Source: Chryseobacterium gwangjuense (GTDB lineage Bacteria; Bacteroidota; Bacteroidia; Flavobacteriales; Weeksellaceae). From it: a stretch of 64,000 nucleotides of DNA. The notes below the pieces were generated by a model, which was given only the letters and a program-made list of their open reading frames with translations, did not search any database and had not been told where the DNA came from. The stretch's first letter is position 1, and each line of letters opens with the position of its first letter. The position numbers were made by a program, and so were the translations under genes. This document shows positions 45,395 through 52,800 of this stretch, piece after piece. The stretch covers positions 186,001 to 250,000 of the forward strand of contig NZ_JAJTNP010000001.1 of the NCBI RefSeq assembly GCF_021311115.1, written 5' to 3'.

Positions 45395-45751
45395 TTACAA
45401 CTTTAAGTTTTTTTGAAAGCCGGATATCATTCTCTGTAATTCTGTGATTTTATTTTCTATAATTTCAAGTTTTATTTGTTCAAAATAATCTCTATTGGAA
45501 GAGATTATAATTTGAGTTTGCAATTAATAAAGAGAGCCAAGACTTATTTCTAAAAATCGATTAAAATCTTTATTCGAACTTCTGCTTGAACCTTCAGCAA
45601 TATTTGAAGCAACAGAAACAGAACATCTTCTAAGTTGAGATTTTAAACCAAATTCTTCACTTTTAGGGAAACTGTCTGTAAGAATATAAATATCATTCGC
45701 CAATTCAATTGACAATTTCCAGATATCCAGATTCTTAAAATTATGTTTCAT
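45395..45751 (-). pseudogene. Four-helix-bundle protein (23S rRNA IVP family) with one premature stop
   Basis: The first 75 codons read MKHNFKNLDIWKLSIELAND, LKSQLRRCSVSVASNIAEGS and FNRFLEISLGSLY, all typical of this family. A TAA (45524-45526) then interrupts the frame where relatives have Glu (GSLYELQTQ). The same frame continues without further stops through LQTQIIISSNRDYFEQIKL and ELQRMISGFQKNLKL to a natural TAA at 45395-45397, restoring the normal 118-residue length. A single GAA-to-TAA change explains everything, so the inactivation is recent, unless it is a sequencing error. The gene is enclosed by perfect 19-bp inverted repeats inside the fatty-acid operon. Confidence 0.9.
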
Positions 45752-45756
45752 TCGGG

Positions 45757-45775
45757 TCTTTTCTCTTTATTCTTT
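45757..45775. repeat. Right 19-bp arm of the inverted repeat
   Basis: TCTTTTCTCTTTATTCTTT, the exact reverse complement of 45368-45386. It lies 5 nt before the enclosed gene's start codon and 12 nt after the thiolase stop codon, so its RNA form would be the immediate leader of the enclosed gene. Confidence 0.9.
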
Positions 45776-45787
45776 GTTCTTTTGTCC

Positions 45788-46969
45788 TTACAATAATTCA
45801 AAAATACTCGCCGCTCCTTGCCCTGTTCCCACACACATAGAAACCATTCCGTATTTGTTTCCGCGTCTTCTCATTTCATCAAGAAGTTGTACCGTTAATT
45901 TTGTTCCAGTACATCCAAGTGGGTGACCCAATGCGATCGCTCCTCCGTTTACATTCAAAATATCAGGATTTAAACCTAATTCTTTTTTAATGGCAACTGA
46001 TTGCGATGCGAAAGCCTCATTTAGCTCAATTAATTCAATATCTTTTAATTCTAAACCTGCTTGTTTAAGAGCTTTAGGAATTGCATAGATTGGTCCCATT
46101 CCCATAATCCTTGGTTCAAGTCCGGCTGCTGCATAAGCAACTAATCTAGCTTCTGGCTGTAATCCTAATTCTTTTACCATCTCTTCGCTCATTACCATTA
46201 CGAAAGCTGCTCCGTCACTCATTTGAGAAGAGTTTCCTGCAGTTACGCTTCCTCCGTTGGCAAAAACCGGTCTTAGTTTAGATAAACCAGCCAAAGACGT
46301 ATCTGCTCTCGGACCTTCATCTACTGAGAAATCAAACTTTTTAGTCTGCATTTTCTGGTTTTCATCCAGGAAATTATATTCAACTGGAATCGGAACAATC
46401 TGATTGGCAAATTTCCCTTCCTGATTAGCCTTTAAAGCTTTCATATGAGATTCAAAAGCAAACTGATCCTGTTCTTCTCTTGTGATGTTGTATTGTTTGG
46501 CAACTTCTTCTGCCGTATATCCCATTCCCCAATAATAATCAGGGTTTGTTTTAGCTATATCTGTTTCAGGAACCGGCTTATAACCACCCATTGGAATATA
46601 AGACATTGATTCTGTACCTCCTGCAATGATGCAATCAGCCATTCCTGCCTGAATTTTTGCAGACGCAATGGCAATTGCCTCACTTCCTGATGCACAATAT
46701 CTGTTTACGGTAACTCCGGGAACTTTGTCTGTGTTTAATCCCATTAAGGAAATTAAACGAGCTACGTTTAAGCCCTGTTCAGCTTCCGGCATTGCGTTTC
46801 CTACAATAAGGTCATCAATTCTGTTTTTATCTAATTGCGGAAGTTCAGCCATTAATTTTTCAATTACGGTTGCCGCCATTACATCGGGTCTTGTAAATCT
46901 TAAACTTCCTTTTGGTGCTTTTCCAACGGCAGTTCTGAAACCCTTTACTATATATGCTGTCTTTGACAT
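45788..46969 (-). CDS. Acetyl-CoA C-acyltransferase (beta-ketothiolase)
   Basis: The protein has 393 residues. The acyl-binding Cys is in VNRYCASGSEAIAIA near residue 90, with the GGTESMSYIP loop after it. The His and second Cys are in GGAIALGHPLGCTGTK and CVGTGQGAASIF. The domain order and length are those of FadA-type degradative thiolases. It cleaves 3-ketoacyl-CoA to acetyl-CoA and the shortened acyl-CoA. Gene order (HCDH/hydratase, thiolase, dehydrogenase) matches the Bacillus fadN-fadA-fadE arrangement. Confidence 0.95.
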   Translation of the reverse strand: MSKTAYIVKGFRTAVGKAPKGSLRFTRPDVMAATVIEKLMAELPQLDKNRIDDLIVGNAMPEAEQGLNVARLISLMGLNTDKVPGVTVNRYCASGSEAIAIASAKIQAGMADCIIAGGTESMSYIPMGGYKPVPETDIAKTNPDYYWGMGYTAEEVAKQYNITREEQDQFAFESHMKALKANQEGKFANQIVPIPVEYNFLDENQKMQTKKFDFSVDEGPRADTSLAGLSKLRPVFANGGSVTAGNSSQMSDGAAFVMVMSEEMVKELGLQPEARLVAYAAAGLEPRIMGMGPIYAIPKALKQAGLELKDIELIELNEAFASQSVAIKKELGLNPDILNVNGGAIALGHPLGCTGTKLTVQLLDEMRRRGNKYGMVSMCVGTGQGAASIFELL

Positions 46970-46999
46970 TTTTTAAAATTATTTGATTAAACATCTACT

Positions 47000-47046
47000 T
47001 TGTCATGCTGAAAGCATCTCAGCTTAGATTCCTACGGAATGACAAA
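47000..47046. repeat. REP-like palindrome in the thiolase-FadN spacer
   Basis: The ends carry TTTGTCATGCTGA and GGAATGACAAA, resembling the element at 1939-2026, with CATCTCAGCTTAGATTCC between. It lies between two co-transcribed fatty-acid genes and should form a hairpin in the mRNA. Confidence 0.6.
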
Positions 47047-47070
47047 AGATTATGCTAATTTGGGTAGTTA

Positions 47071-49464
47071 TTAATTTCTCAACGGTTTTCCATTCTGTAA
47101 CATATACTGAATTCTCTCCAACGTTTTTCTCTCACCACAAAGCTGTAAGAATGTTTCTCTTTCAAGATTCAATAAGTATTGTTCGGTTACGACAGTTGGT
47201 TCAGAAAGATTTCCTCCTACCATTACATTAGCTAATTTATCTGCAATTTTTTTGTCGTGTGCAGAGATGAAGTTTCCGGTTAACATTTGGTCTGTTCCCA
47301 CATAGAACATTCCCAAAGCATCTTTACCCAAAACTTTTACTTTCTGTTCGATAGGTTGAGTATATCCTTGTTCTGCCAATAGTTTTGCTACTTTTTTAGC
47401 TTCAGCAATCTGTCTGTTTTTGCTTACAGAAACAATATCTTTCCCTTTTTCAAGGATTCCCATATCGTAAGCTTCGTAAGCGGAAGTTGCCACTTTACCC
47501 ATTGCAATGTTCATAAAAGCATCACGAAGTCTGTTGTTTTTAACATCATCGTTGTGAAATTCTCTTGAAGTTCTCAAGGTCAATTCTTTTGTTCCACCAC
47601 CACCAGGAATTACACCGACTCCGGTTTCTACCAATCCGATATACGTTTCTGCTGCTGCAACCACTCTGTCGGCATGCATCGTCATTTCGCAACCACCACC
47701 AAGCGTCATTCCGTGAGGAGCGACCACAATAGGAATAGAAGAGTAACGAACTCTCATCATTGATTTTTGGAAATAAGCAATCGCCATATTCAAATCATCC
47801 CAATCTTGCTCGATAGCCATCATTAAAATCATTGCTAAATTGGCTCCAACAGAGAAATTAGCACCTTGATTTCCGACCACTAATCCGTCATATTCTTTTT
47901 CAGCTAAATCAATCGCTCTGTTTAATCCATCCAAAACTTCACCTCCCAAAGAGTTCATTTTAGAACGGATTTCAAAGTTGATAATTCCGTCACCCAAATC
48001 TTCAATGGCAGCACCGGAGTTGCTCCAAAGCGTTTTGTTTTTTCTGATATTATCTAAAATAATGAAAGCATCCTGTCCAGGAATTTTATTGTATTCGCCT
48101 GAATTTTTATCAACATAAATACTTTGTCCTTCATCATTAACTTTATAGAAAGTCTCTACATTTTTCACCCAGTCTGAAACTTGATAACCTGCTTCTGTTG
48201 CTAACTCAATACCTTTTTGAACACCAACTGCATCCCAGATTTCAAACGGCCCGTTTTCCCAACCGAAACCGGCTCTCATCGCATCGTCGATTTTGTATAC
48301 TTCATCAGAAATTTCAGGTACTTTATGCGAAACATAAGCGAACAATGCCCCTAAAGATTTTCTGTACAATTCTCCGGCTTTATCTTTTCCGCCAATTAAT
48401 ACTTTGAATCTGTCAATCGGCTTGTCAATGTTTTTAGTTAATTCTAAGGTCGGGAAAGAAGATTTTCCTTGAAGTTCATATTCTAAAGTATCAAGATTTA
48501 ATCCGTGAATTTCAGATTTTCCTTCTGCATTTTTTACTTTTTTGTAGAAACCTTGCTCTGTTTTTGAACCTAACCATTTATTATCAACCATTTTCTGGAT
48601 GTAATCAGGAAGCGCAAAAACATTATTGAAATCATTAGCTTCTGCACCGCTTTGACGAACACCATTGGCTACCATCACCAATGTATCCAATCCAACAACG
48701 TCCGCTGTTCTGAACGTCGCAGATTTTGGACGACCGATTACAGGACCAGTTAATTTATCAACTTCAGAAACTGTTAGACCTAATTTCTGAACATTATGAA
48801 GTAAATCCATCATGGAAAATACTCCGATTCTGTTGGCGATAAATGCCGGTGTATCTTTTGCTAAAACCGTTGTTTTTCCTAAAAATTTTGCTCCGTAATT
48901 CATATAGAAGTCAATAACTTCCGGAGCAGTGTCGTTAGTAGGGATAATCTCTAAAAGAGGAAGGTATCTTACCGGATTAAAGAAGTGCGTTCCTGCAAAA
49001 TAATGTTTAAAATCATCGCTTCTTCCTTCCGTTAGTAAATGAATAGGAATTCCTGATGTATTTGAAGAAATCAAAGTTCCGGGTTTTCTGAACTGTTCAA
49101 TTTTTTCATAAACGGATTTTTTGATGTCAAGTCTTTCAACTACCACTTCAATAATCCAGTCTGTATTTTTTATTTTTGGCAAATCATCGTCAAAATTTCC
49201 AACTTTGATTCTATCTGCGAATTTCGGAGAATAGAGTAGAGCCGGACTTGCTTTTTTCAGTTTTTCAAAGTTTTCTGAAGCGATTCTGTTTCTTACCGCT
49301 TTATCCTCTTTGGTCAAACCTTTTTTCTGTTCTGCTTCAGTCAGTTCAAAAGGAACGATATCCAAGAGCGAAACTTCTACGCCAATATTGGCAAAGTGTG
49401 CTGCAATACCGCTTCCCATAATTCCTGAACCAAGAACTGTAACGTGTTTGATTCTTCTTTTCAT
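47071..49464 (-). CDS. Bifunctional 3-hydroxyacyl-CoA dehydrogenase / enoyl-CoA hydratase (FadN-like)
   Basis: The protein has 797 residues. The dehydrogenase part is N-terminal, with the NAD motif VLGSGIMGSGIAAHFANIG at about 10-28, SNTSGIPIHLL, and HFFNPVRYLPLLEIIPTNDT. The hydratase (crotonase) part is C-terminal: GNQGANFSVGANL and GMTLGGGCEMTMHADRVVAA, then GVIPGGGGTKELTLR. This order is that of B. subtilis FadN, opposite to E. coli FadB. It catalyses the two middle steps of beta-oxidation. It is the first gene of the operon and is preceded by three direct repeats and the marR gene. Confidence 0.94.
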   Translation of the reverse strand: MKRRIKHVTVLGSGIMGSGIAAHFANIGVEVSLLDIVPFELTEAEQKKGLTKEDKAVRNRIASENFEKLKKASPALLYSPKFADRIKVGNFDDDLPKIKNTDWIIEVVVERLDIKKSVYEKIEQFRKPGTLISSNTSGIPIHLLTEGRSDDFKHYFAGTHFFNPVRYLPLLEIIPTNDTAPEVIDFYMNYGAKFLGKTTVLAKDTPAFIANRIGVFSMMDLLHNVQKLGLTVSEVDKLTGPVIGRPKSATFRTADVVGLDTLVMVANGVRQSGAEANDFNNVFALPDYIQKMVDNKWLGSKTEQGFYKKVKNAEGKSEIHGLNLDTLEYELQGKSSFPTLELTKNIDKPIDRFKVLIGGKDKAGELYRKSLGALFAYVSHKVPEISDEVYKIDDAMRAGFGWENGPFEIWDAVGVQKGIELATEAGYQVSDWVKNVETFYKVNDEGQSIYVDKNSGEYNKIPGQDAFIILDNIRKNKTLWSNSGAAIEDLGDGIINFEIRSKMNSLGGEVLDGLNRAIDLAEKEYDGLVVGNQGANFSVGANLAMILMMAIEQDWDDLNMAIAYFQKSMMRVRYSSIPIVVAPHGMTLGGGCEMTMHADRVVAAAETYIGLVETGVGVIPGGGGTKELTLRTSREFHNDDVKNNRLRDAFMNIAMGKVATSAYEAYDMGILEKGKDIVSVSKNRQIAEAKKVAKLLAEQGYTQPIEQKVKVLGKDALGMFYVGTDQMLTGNFISAHDKKIADKLANVMVGGNLSEPTVVTEQYLLNLERETFLQLCGERKTLERIQYMLQNGKPLRN

Positions 49465-49489
49465 TTGAATATATTTATTTTATTATTGG

Positions 49490-49548
49490 TCAAATGTAAC
49501 TTAGCAAGTTTCATCTGTAACATATTTATTTAATGGATCAGATGTAAC
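49490..49548 (-). promoter_or_regulatory. Three direct repeats upstream of the beta-oxidation operon
   Basis: TCAAATGTAAC (49490-49500), TCATCTGTAAC (49511-49521) and TCAGATGTAAC (49538-49548) share TCAnnTGTAAC. On the coding strand they are GTTACAnnTGA. The copy nearest the gene contains TACATTTG (minus strand, 49491-49498), a -7-like element 27 nt upstream of the start codon. They look like a binding-site array for a regulator of the operon. Confidence 0.55.
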
Positions 49549-49605
49549 CTCACGGTTTCATTTAGATTTATTATTTGTAATTGTTTTTAATTGGGTCAGA
49601 AAAAT

Positions 49606-50058
49606 TTATTTTCTGTTGTTTAGGTCTGTTGCTATTTTCATGATTTCGCACATCACTTCTTTGAAGGTATCTAACTTCTCAGGAGTAATCTTCTCCATCA
49701 CTCTTTTGTTAAAGTTTACCACAACTTCTTTAGACATGTTTCTGGAATTCAATCCTTTATCTGTAAGTTTAATAATAACCTCACGCTTATCTGTGGTGGT
49801 CTTTTCTTTATAGATATATCCGTTGTCTTCGAGAAGTTTGATGATTCTTGTAAGAGAGGTTGGTTCAATAGCCATTTTAGGACCTAGATTCGTACTTCTG
49901 GTTCCTTCTTTTGGATCAATTTTGAGAAGAGTAAGCGCCTGAACTGCCGTAGAATCATGTTCCTGCGCAAGATCTGTATACATTTTAGAAACAGCCAACC
50001 AGGTCTGTTTTAAAATTAAATCCACGTTTCCTATTTTATCTTTATTGTTATCCATCAT
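49606..50058 (-). CDS. MarR-family transcriptional regulator
   Basis: The protein has 150 residues (149 if the second Met is used). The winged helix shows LAQEHDSTAVQALTLLKIDP, then LGPKMAIEPTSLTRIIKLLE and the wing LEDNGYIYKEKTTTDKREVI. It lies 141 bp upstream of the fadN-like gene on the same strand. Its own upstream region carries two perfect palindromes sharing ATGCATGCAT, good candidates for autoregulatory operators. Regulation of fatty-acid degradation, perhaps in response to acyl-CoA, is inferred from position. Confidence 0.93.
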   Translation of the reverse strand: MMDNNKDKIGNVDLILKQTWLAVSKMYTDLAQEHDSTAVQALTLLKIDPKEGTRSTNLGPKMAIEPTSLTRIIKLLEDNGYIYKEKTTTDKREVIIKLTDKGLNSRNMSKEVVVNFNKRVMEKITPEKLDTFKEVMCEIMKIATDLNNRK

Positions 50059-50080
50059 ATTTTGCTGTAATGGGTTTACC

Positions 50081-50088
50081 CAAATTTA
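50081..50088 (-). promoter_or_regulatory. Candidate -7 element of the marR promoter
   Basis: TAAATTTG on the minus strand, 22 nt upstream of the marR start. The 24-bp palindrome at 50091-50114 abuts it, covering the -33 region, as expected of a repressor operator. No TTG is visible at the usual distance. Confidence 0.45.
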
Positions 50089-50090
50089 GC

Positions 50091-50114
50091 AAATATTATG
50101 CATGCATAATATTT
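50091..50114. promoter_or_regulatory. MarR operator candidate 1, 24-bp perfect palindrome
   Basis: The half site is AAATATTATGCA, followed by its exact reverse complement, with the centre ATGCATGCAT. It lies 33 nt upstream of the marR start codon and directly beside the -7-like element. Confidence 0.75.
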
Positions 50115-50175
50115 ATTAACGTTAAAATTTGTTAATACACTGATAATAAACGGATTAAATTGTATGAGAAGCATA

Positions 50176-50195
50176 ATACTATGCATGCATAGTAT
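50176..50195. promoter_or_regulatory. MarR operator candidate 2, 20-bp perfect palindrome
   Basis: ATACTATGCATGCATAGTAT, with the same ATGCATGCAT core as the site at 50091-50114; the centres are 83 bp apart. It lies just past the ABC ATPase stop codon and upstream of the marR promoter. Confidence 0.72.
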
Positions 50196-50221
50196 ATGGA
50201 ATATCTAAAGAAAAAGAAGGA

Positions 50222-51145
50222 TTAGTAAATGGTTTTCACGAAATTAACGATTTCTTCGAAGGATTCGCATTGTTGTTTAAAAGAATTACCGGAAATTAAC
50301 CAAAAGTTGGTCTGAAATTCAAAATGTAGAGCAGAAAGGTCTTTTTGGAAGTTTTTTTGAAGCAAAGAATACAACATTTCTTTATAAAAATCAGGGGCGA
50401 TGATTTTAGGAGCAACAAATTTGTCATTAATTTGGAATAGAGAAGCATTTGTCAATTCATCATGCTGTAGCAAAATATCTTCAACGATTCCTGTATACAA
50501 ATGATGGTCTTTTACATACCATATTTTATCTGCAAATTCTTTTGCTAAACGCCAGTCATGAGAAGAGAACAAGATTAATTTATTTTGTTCCTGAGCTAAT
50601 TTGCGTAGTGTTTTTAAGATAATAATCTTATTTTTTTCGTCTAAATGAGTTGTAGGCTCATCGAGAATAATGATAGGAGAGCTCTGTGTTAAAGCTCTAC
50701 CGATAAAAGCTTTCTGAAGATTTCCGTCTGAAAGATTTTTAAGTAAAGTATTTTTATATTGTACTAAATCAAGTTCCTCAATAATATGCGAAACTTCTTC
50801 CCGGTCTTCTTTTTTAAGCTCAAAATAGAAAGGATAATAAATATATTTTCCTAAAGAAATCAAATCTTCAACCGTATAATTCTGCGGAATGATCGATTTT
50901 GAAAAAACTACCGCAATATGTTCTGCAATTTCTTTAACAGAAAGGTTCTTTACATTTTTATGATGAATAGAAATTTCTCCGCTTAATAGTGGAATTTGAT
51001 GTAAAATCGATTTAATTAAAGTTGTTTTTCCTACACCGTTGTTACCAATTAACAAGCATACTTCTCCTAAATTCAATTGTGCATTTGCATTTGAAATTAG
51101 GGTTTTGTTGTAGCCGATATTTGCTTGTTGAATTTGTAGGTGCAT
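50222..51145 (-). CDS. Iron-chelate/heme-type ABC transporter ATPase
   Basis: The protein has 307 residues. Walker A is LLIGNNGVGKTTLIK, the signature is LSDGNLQKAFIGRAL (LSDGN in place of LSGGQ), Walker B is PIIILDEPTTHLD and the switch His is in FSSHDWRLAKEF. The family is that of FecE/BtuD. About 80 C-terminal residues extend beyond the ATPase core without a known domain. Its permease partner is upstream at 51814-52785; the two are separated only by the GxxExxY unit. A substrate-binding protein is not visible nearby. Confidence 0.92.
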   Translation of the reverse strand: MHLQIQQANIGYNKTLISNANAQLNLGEVCLLIGNNGVGKTTLIKSILHQIPLLSGEISIHHKNVKNLSVKEIAEHIAVVFSKSIIPQNYTVEDLISLGKYIYYPFYFELKKEDREEVSHIIEELDLVQYKNTLLKNLSDGNLQKAFIGRALTQSSPIIILDEPTTHLDEKNKIIILKTLRKLAQEQNKLILFSSHDWRLAKEFADKIWYVKDHHLYTGIVEDILLQHDELTNASLFQINDKFVAPKIIAPDFYKEMLYSLLQKNFQKDLSALHFEFQTNFWLISGNSFKQQCESFEEIVNFVKTIY

Positions 51146-51159
51146 GTTGTTGGGTTATT

Positions 51160-51182
51160 GCAAAGACGCAAAGTTTATTTTA
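51160..51182. repeat. Left arm of inverted repeat around the GxxExxY gene
   Basis: GCAAAGACGCAAAGTTTATTTTA is 23 nt; the reverse complement of 51778-51800 differs at one base. A further GGTGCAAAGA-type motif at about 51199-51210 pairs partly with TCTTTGCGCC at about 51752-51761. The arm starts 15 nt upstream of the ABC ATPase start codon. Confidence 0.85.
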
Positions 51183-51241
51183 CAAAAATACTGTTTTAAG
51201 GTGCAAAGAATTTGACTTTATCAAATTTTTAGAATTTAATT

Positions 51242-51619
51242 TTATAAAAAATTTACCATTCTTGTTACACCATTTTTGAAAACATCGGATTGAAAATTTA
51301 AAAGTAATCCTAATTTACAATTTGTCATTTTTAAATAAGTTAAAAGCTGAGCCTTATGAATAGAATTAATATAATCAACAGTCTTAATTTCTAAAATTAA
51401 TTTATTTTCAATGATCATATCTAATCTAAAGGCATTTTCAATTTTTAATTCTTCGTATATTATTGGAAGTAATTTTTGCTTTTCTACGAATAGACCGGTT
51501 TTTGTTAATTCATAGAACATACATTCTTCATAAACATGTTCAAATAATCCTGATCCGAGTTTCTTATGTATTTTTAACCCGGTATCAAAAACTACTTTTG
51601 ATAATTCATTTTCTGTCAT
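51242..51619 (-). CDS. GxxExxY family protein (PD-(D/E)xK-like)
   Basis: The protein has 125 residues, the standard length. The family motif is in LGSGLFEHVYEECMFYELTK (G-x-x-E-x-x-Y). A nuclease-like core follows, with the catalytic-type Asp in FRLDMIIENK and E-x-K in LILEIKT. No premature stop is present. The function is unknown; many copies per genome are typical in Bacteroidota. It lies between the permease and ATPase genes of one ABC transporter, on the same strand, and is bounded by long inverted repeats, so it looks inserted into the operon. Confidence 0.92.
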   Translation of the reverse strand: MTENELSKVVFDTGLKIHKKLGSGLFEHVYEECMFYELTKTGLFVEKQKLLPIIYEELKIENAFRLDMIIENKLILEIKTVDYINSIHKAQLLTYLKMTNCKLGLLLNFQSDVFKNGVTRMVNFL

Positions 51620-51777
51620 TTGTTTTGTGTTTTTATATTTATTGTTGGTTTATCGCAGAGGCGCTAAGATAAAAAACTATAATGTTGTTTTTAAGACGCA
51701 AGAAAATCAAAGATTTTCAATTTGAAGTGTTCAATTTTATCGAAGATAAAATCTTTGCGCCTTTAAACATTAAATTA

Positions 51778-51800
51778 TAAAATAAACTTTGTGTCTTTGC
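51778..51800. repeat. Right arm of inverted repeat around the GxxExxY gene
   Basis: 23 nt ending CTTTGTGTCTTTGC; as reverse complement it matches 51160-51182 at 22 of 23 positions. Between the arm and the gene lie related motifs (GCAGAGGCGCTAAG, AAGACGCAAG, TCTTTGCGCC) and two perfect small hairpins, GAAAATC-AAA-GATTTTC and ATTTTATC-GAA-GATAAAAT. It lies 13 nt before the permease stop codon's downstream edge. Confidence 0.85.
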
Positions 51801-51813
51801 GAATTTCCAACTG

Positions 51814-52785
51814 CTAAACTTTATTCTGTTTCAAAAGCATCATTAAAATTACCGGAATTCCGAAAACGGAACTTATTACATTTAAAGGTATTTGTGTTTT
51901 TTCTGCAATGATCGAAAAAACGAGCATGATGAACATCCCTAAAAACATATTCAAGATCCATTGCTGCCAAAGTTTTGCCGGGTTATAAATTAGTCTGCAA
52001 AAATGGGGAACAATAATTCCTATAAATAAAATGGGTCCTAAGAATGCTGTAACAGAAGCTGAGAGCAGGGAAGAAGCAACAATAATGAACAGTTTTAACT
52101 GATTTAAATTAACACCTAAACTTTGTGCGTATGAACTTCCCAACGAATTTCCGATCAAAGGTTTTATACTTTTAAAACAGATCAACAATCCGATGATCAC
52201 TAAAACTGTCAATACATACACCTGATTTCTTGATACCATATTGTTAGCTCCAAAAGACCACAAAATGTAATTTTTCAGACTTTGGTTTTCTGCATAGAAC
52301 TGAAGCAAGGAAACAATTGCTCCGGCAAAAGCTGAAACCAAGAAACCAAATATGATCAAATATGATTTGTCCTGGAATTTATTTGACATGGATAATAAAA
52401 CCAGCATCAGTAATAAACTTCCCCCAATTGCAGCTAAACTTAAAAAACTGTTTTGAAGAAATTCAGGAATCAGAATGTCATGTGAAAAGAAGATATAAAA
52501 AGCCACAGATAAACTCGCTACAGAAGTGATTCCCAAGATATCGGGTCCGGCCAAAGGATTCTGAAAATATTCCTGCATCAGAAACCCGGAAGTAGGAATG
52601 GATATTCCCGCCAAAAGCATCACTAAGACACGGTTTACCCGAATTTCTGCAATCTGACTATTCGATGAATCCTGAAAGAAATCCTGAACATGTAAACTTA
52701 AAAATCCTGTGTTCAGATTAATGATCGCTGTTAAGATAATTGCGATTATTAAAATTAAACACAGAATTTTAAACTTATTTGACAT
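51814..52785 (-). CDS. FecCD-family ABC transporter permease
   Basis: The protein has 323 residues and about nine to ten hydrophobic helices. Family motifs are RVLVMLLAGISIPTSGFLMQ, QNPLAGPDILGITS (the P-L-A-P-L-GI segment) and GPILFIGIIVPHFCRLI, the coupling region for the ATPase. It imports iron-siderophore, heme or cobalamin-type substrates; the exact substrate is unresolved. It lies 15 nt downstream of the TlpA-like gene and upstream of the GxxExxY unit and ATPase. Confidence 0.93.
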   Translation of the reverse strand: MSNKFKILCLILIIAIILTAIINLNTGFLSLHVQDFFQDSSNSQIAEIRVNRVLVMLLAGISIPTSGFLMQEYFQNPLAGPDILGITSVASLSVAFYIFFSHDILIPEFLQNSFLSLAAIGGSLLLMLVLLSMSNKFQDKSYLIIFGFLVSAFAGAIVSLLQFYAENQSLKNYILWSFGANNMVSRNQVYVLTVLVIIGLLICFKSIKPLIGNSLGSSYAQSLGVNLNQLKLFIIVASSLLSASVTAFLGPILFIGIIVPHFCRLIYNPAKLWQQWILNMFLGMFIMLVFSIIAEKTQIPLNVISSVFGIPVILMMLLKQNKV

Positions 52786-52800
52786 TATAAAGTCTGAAGT

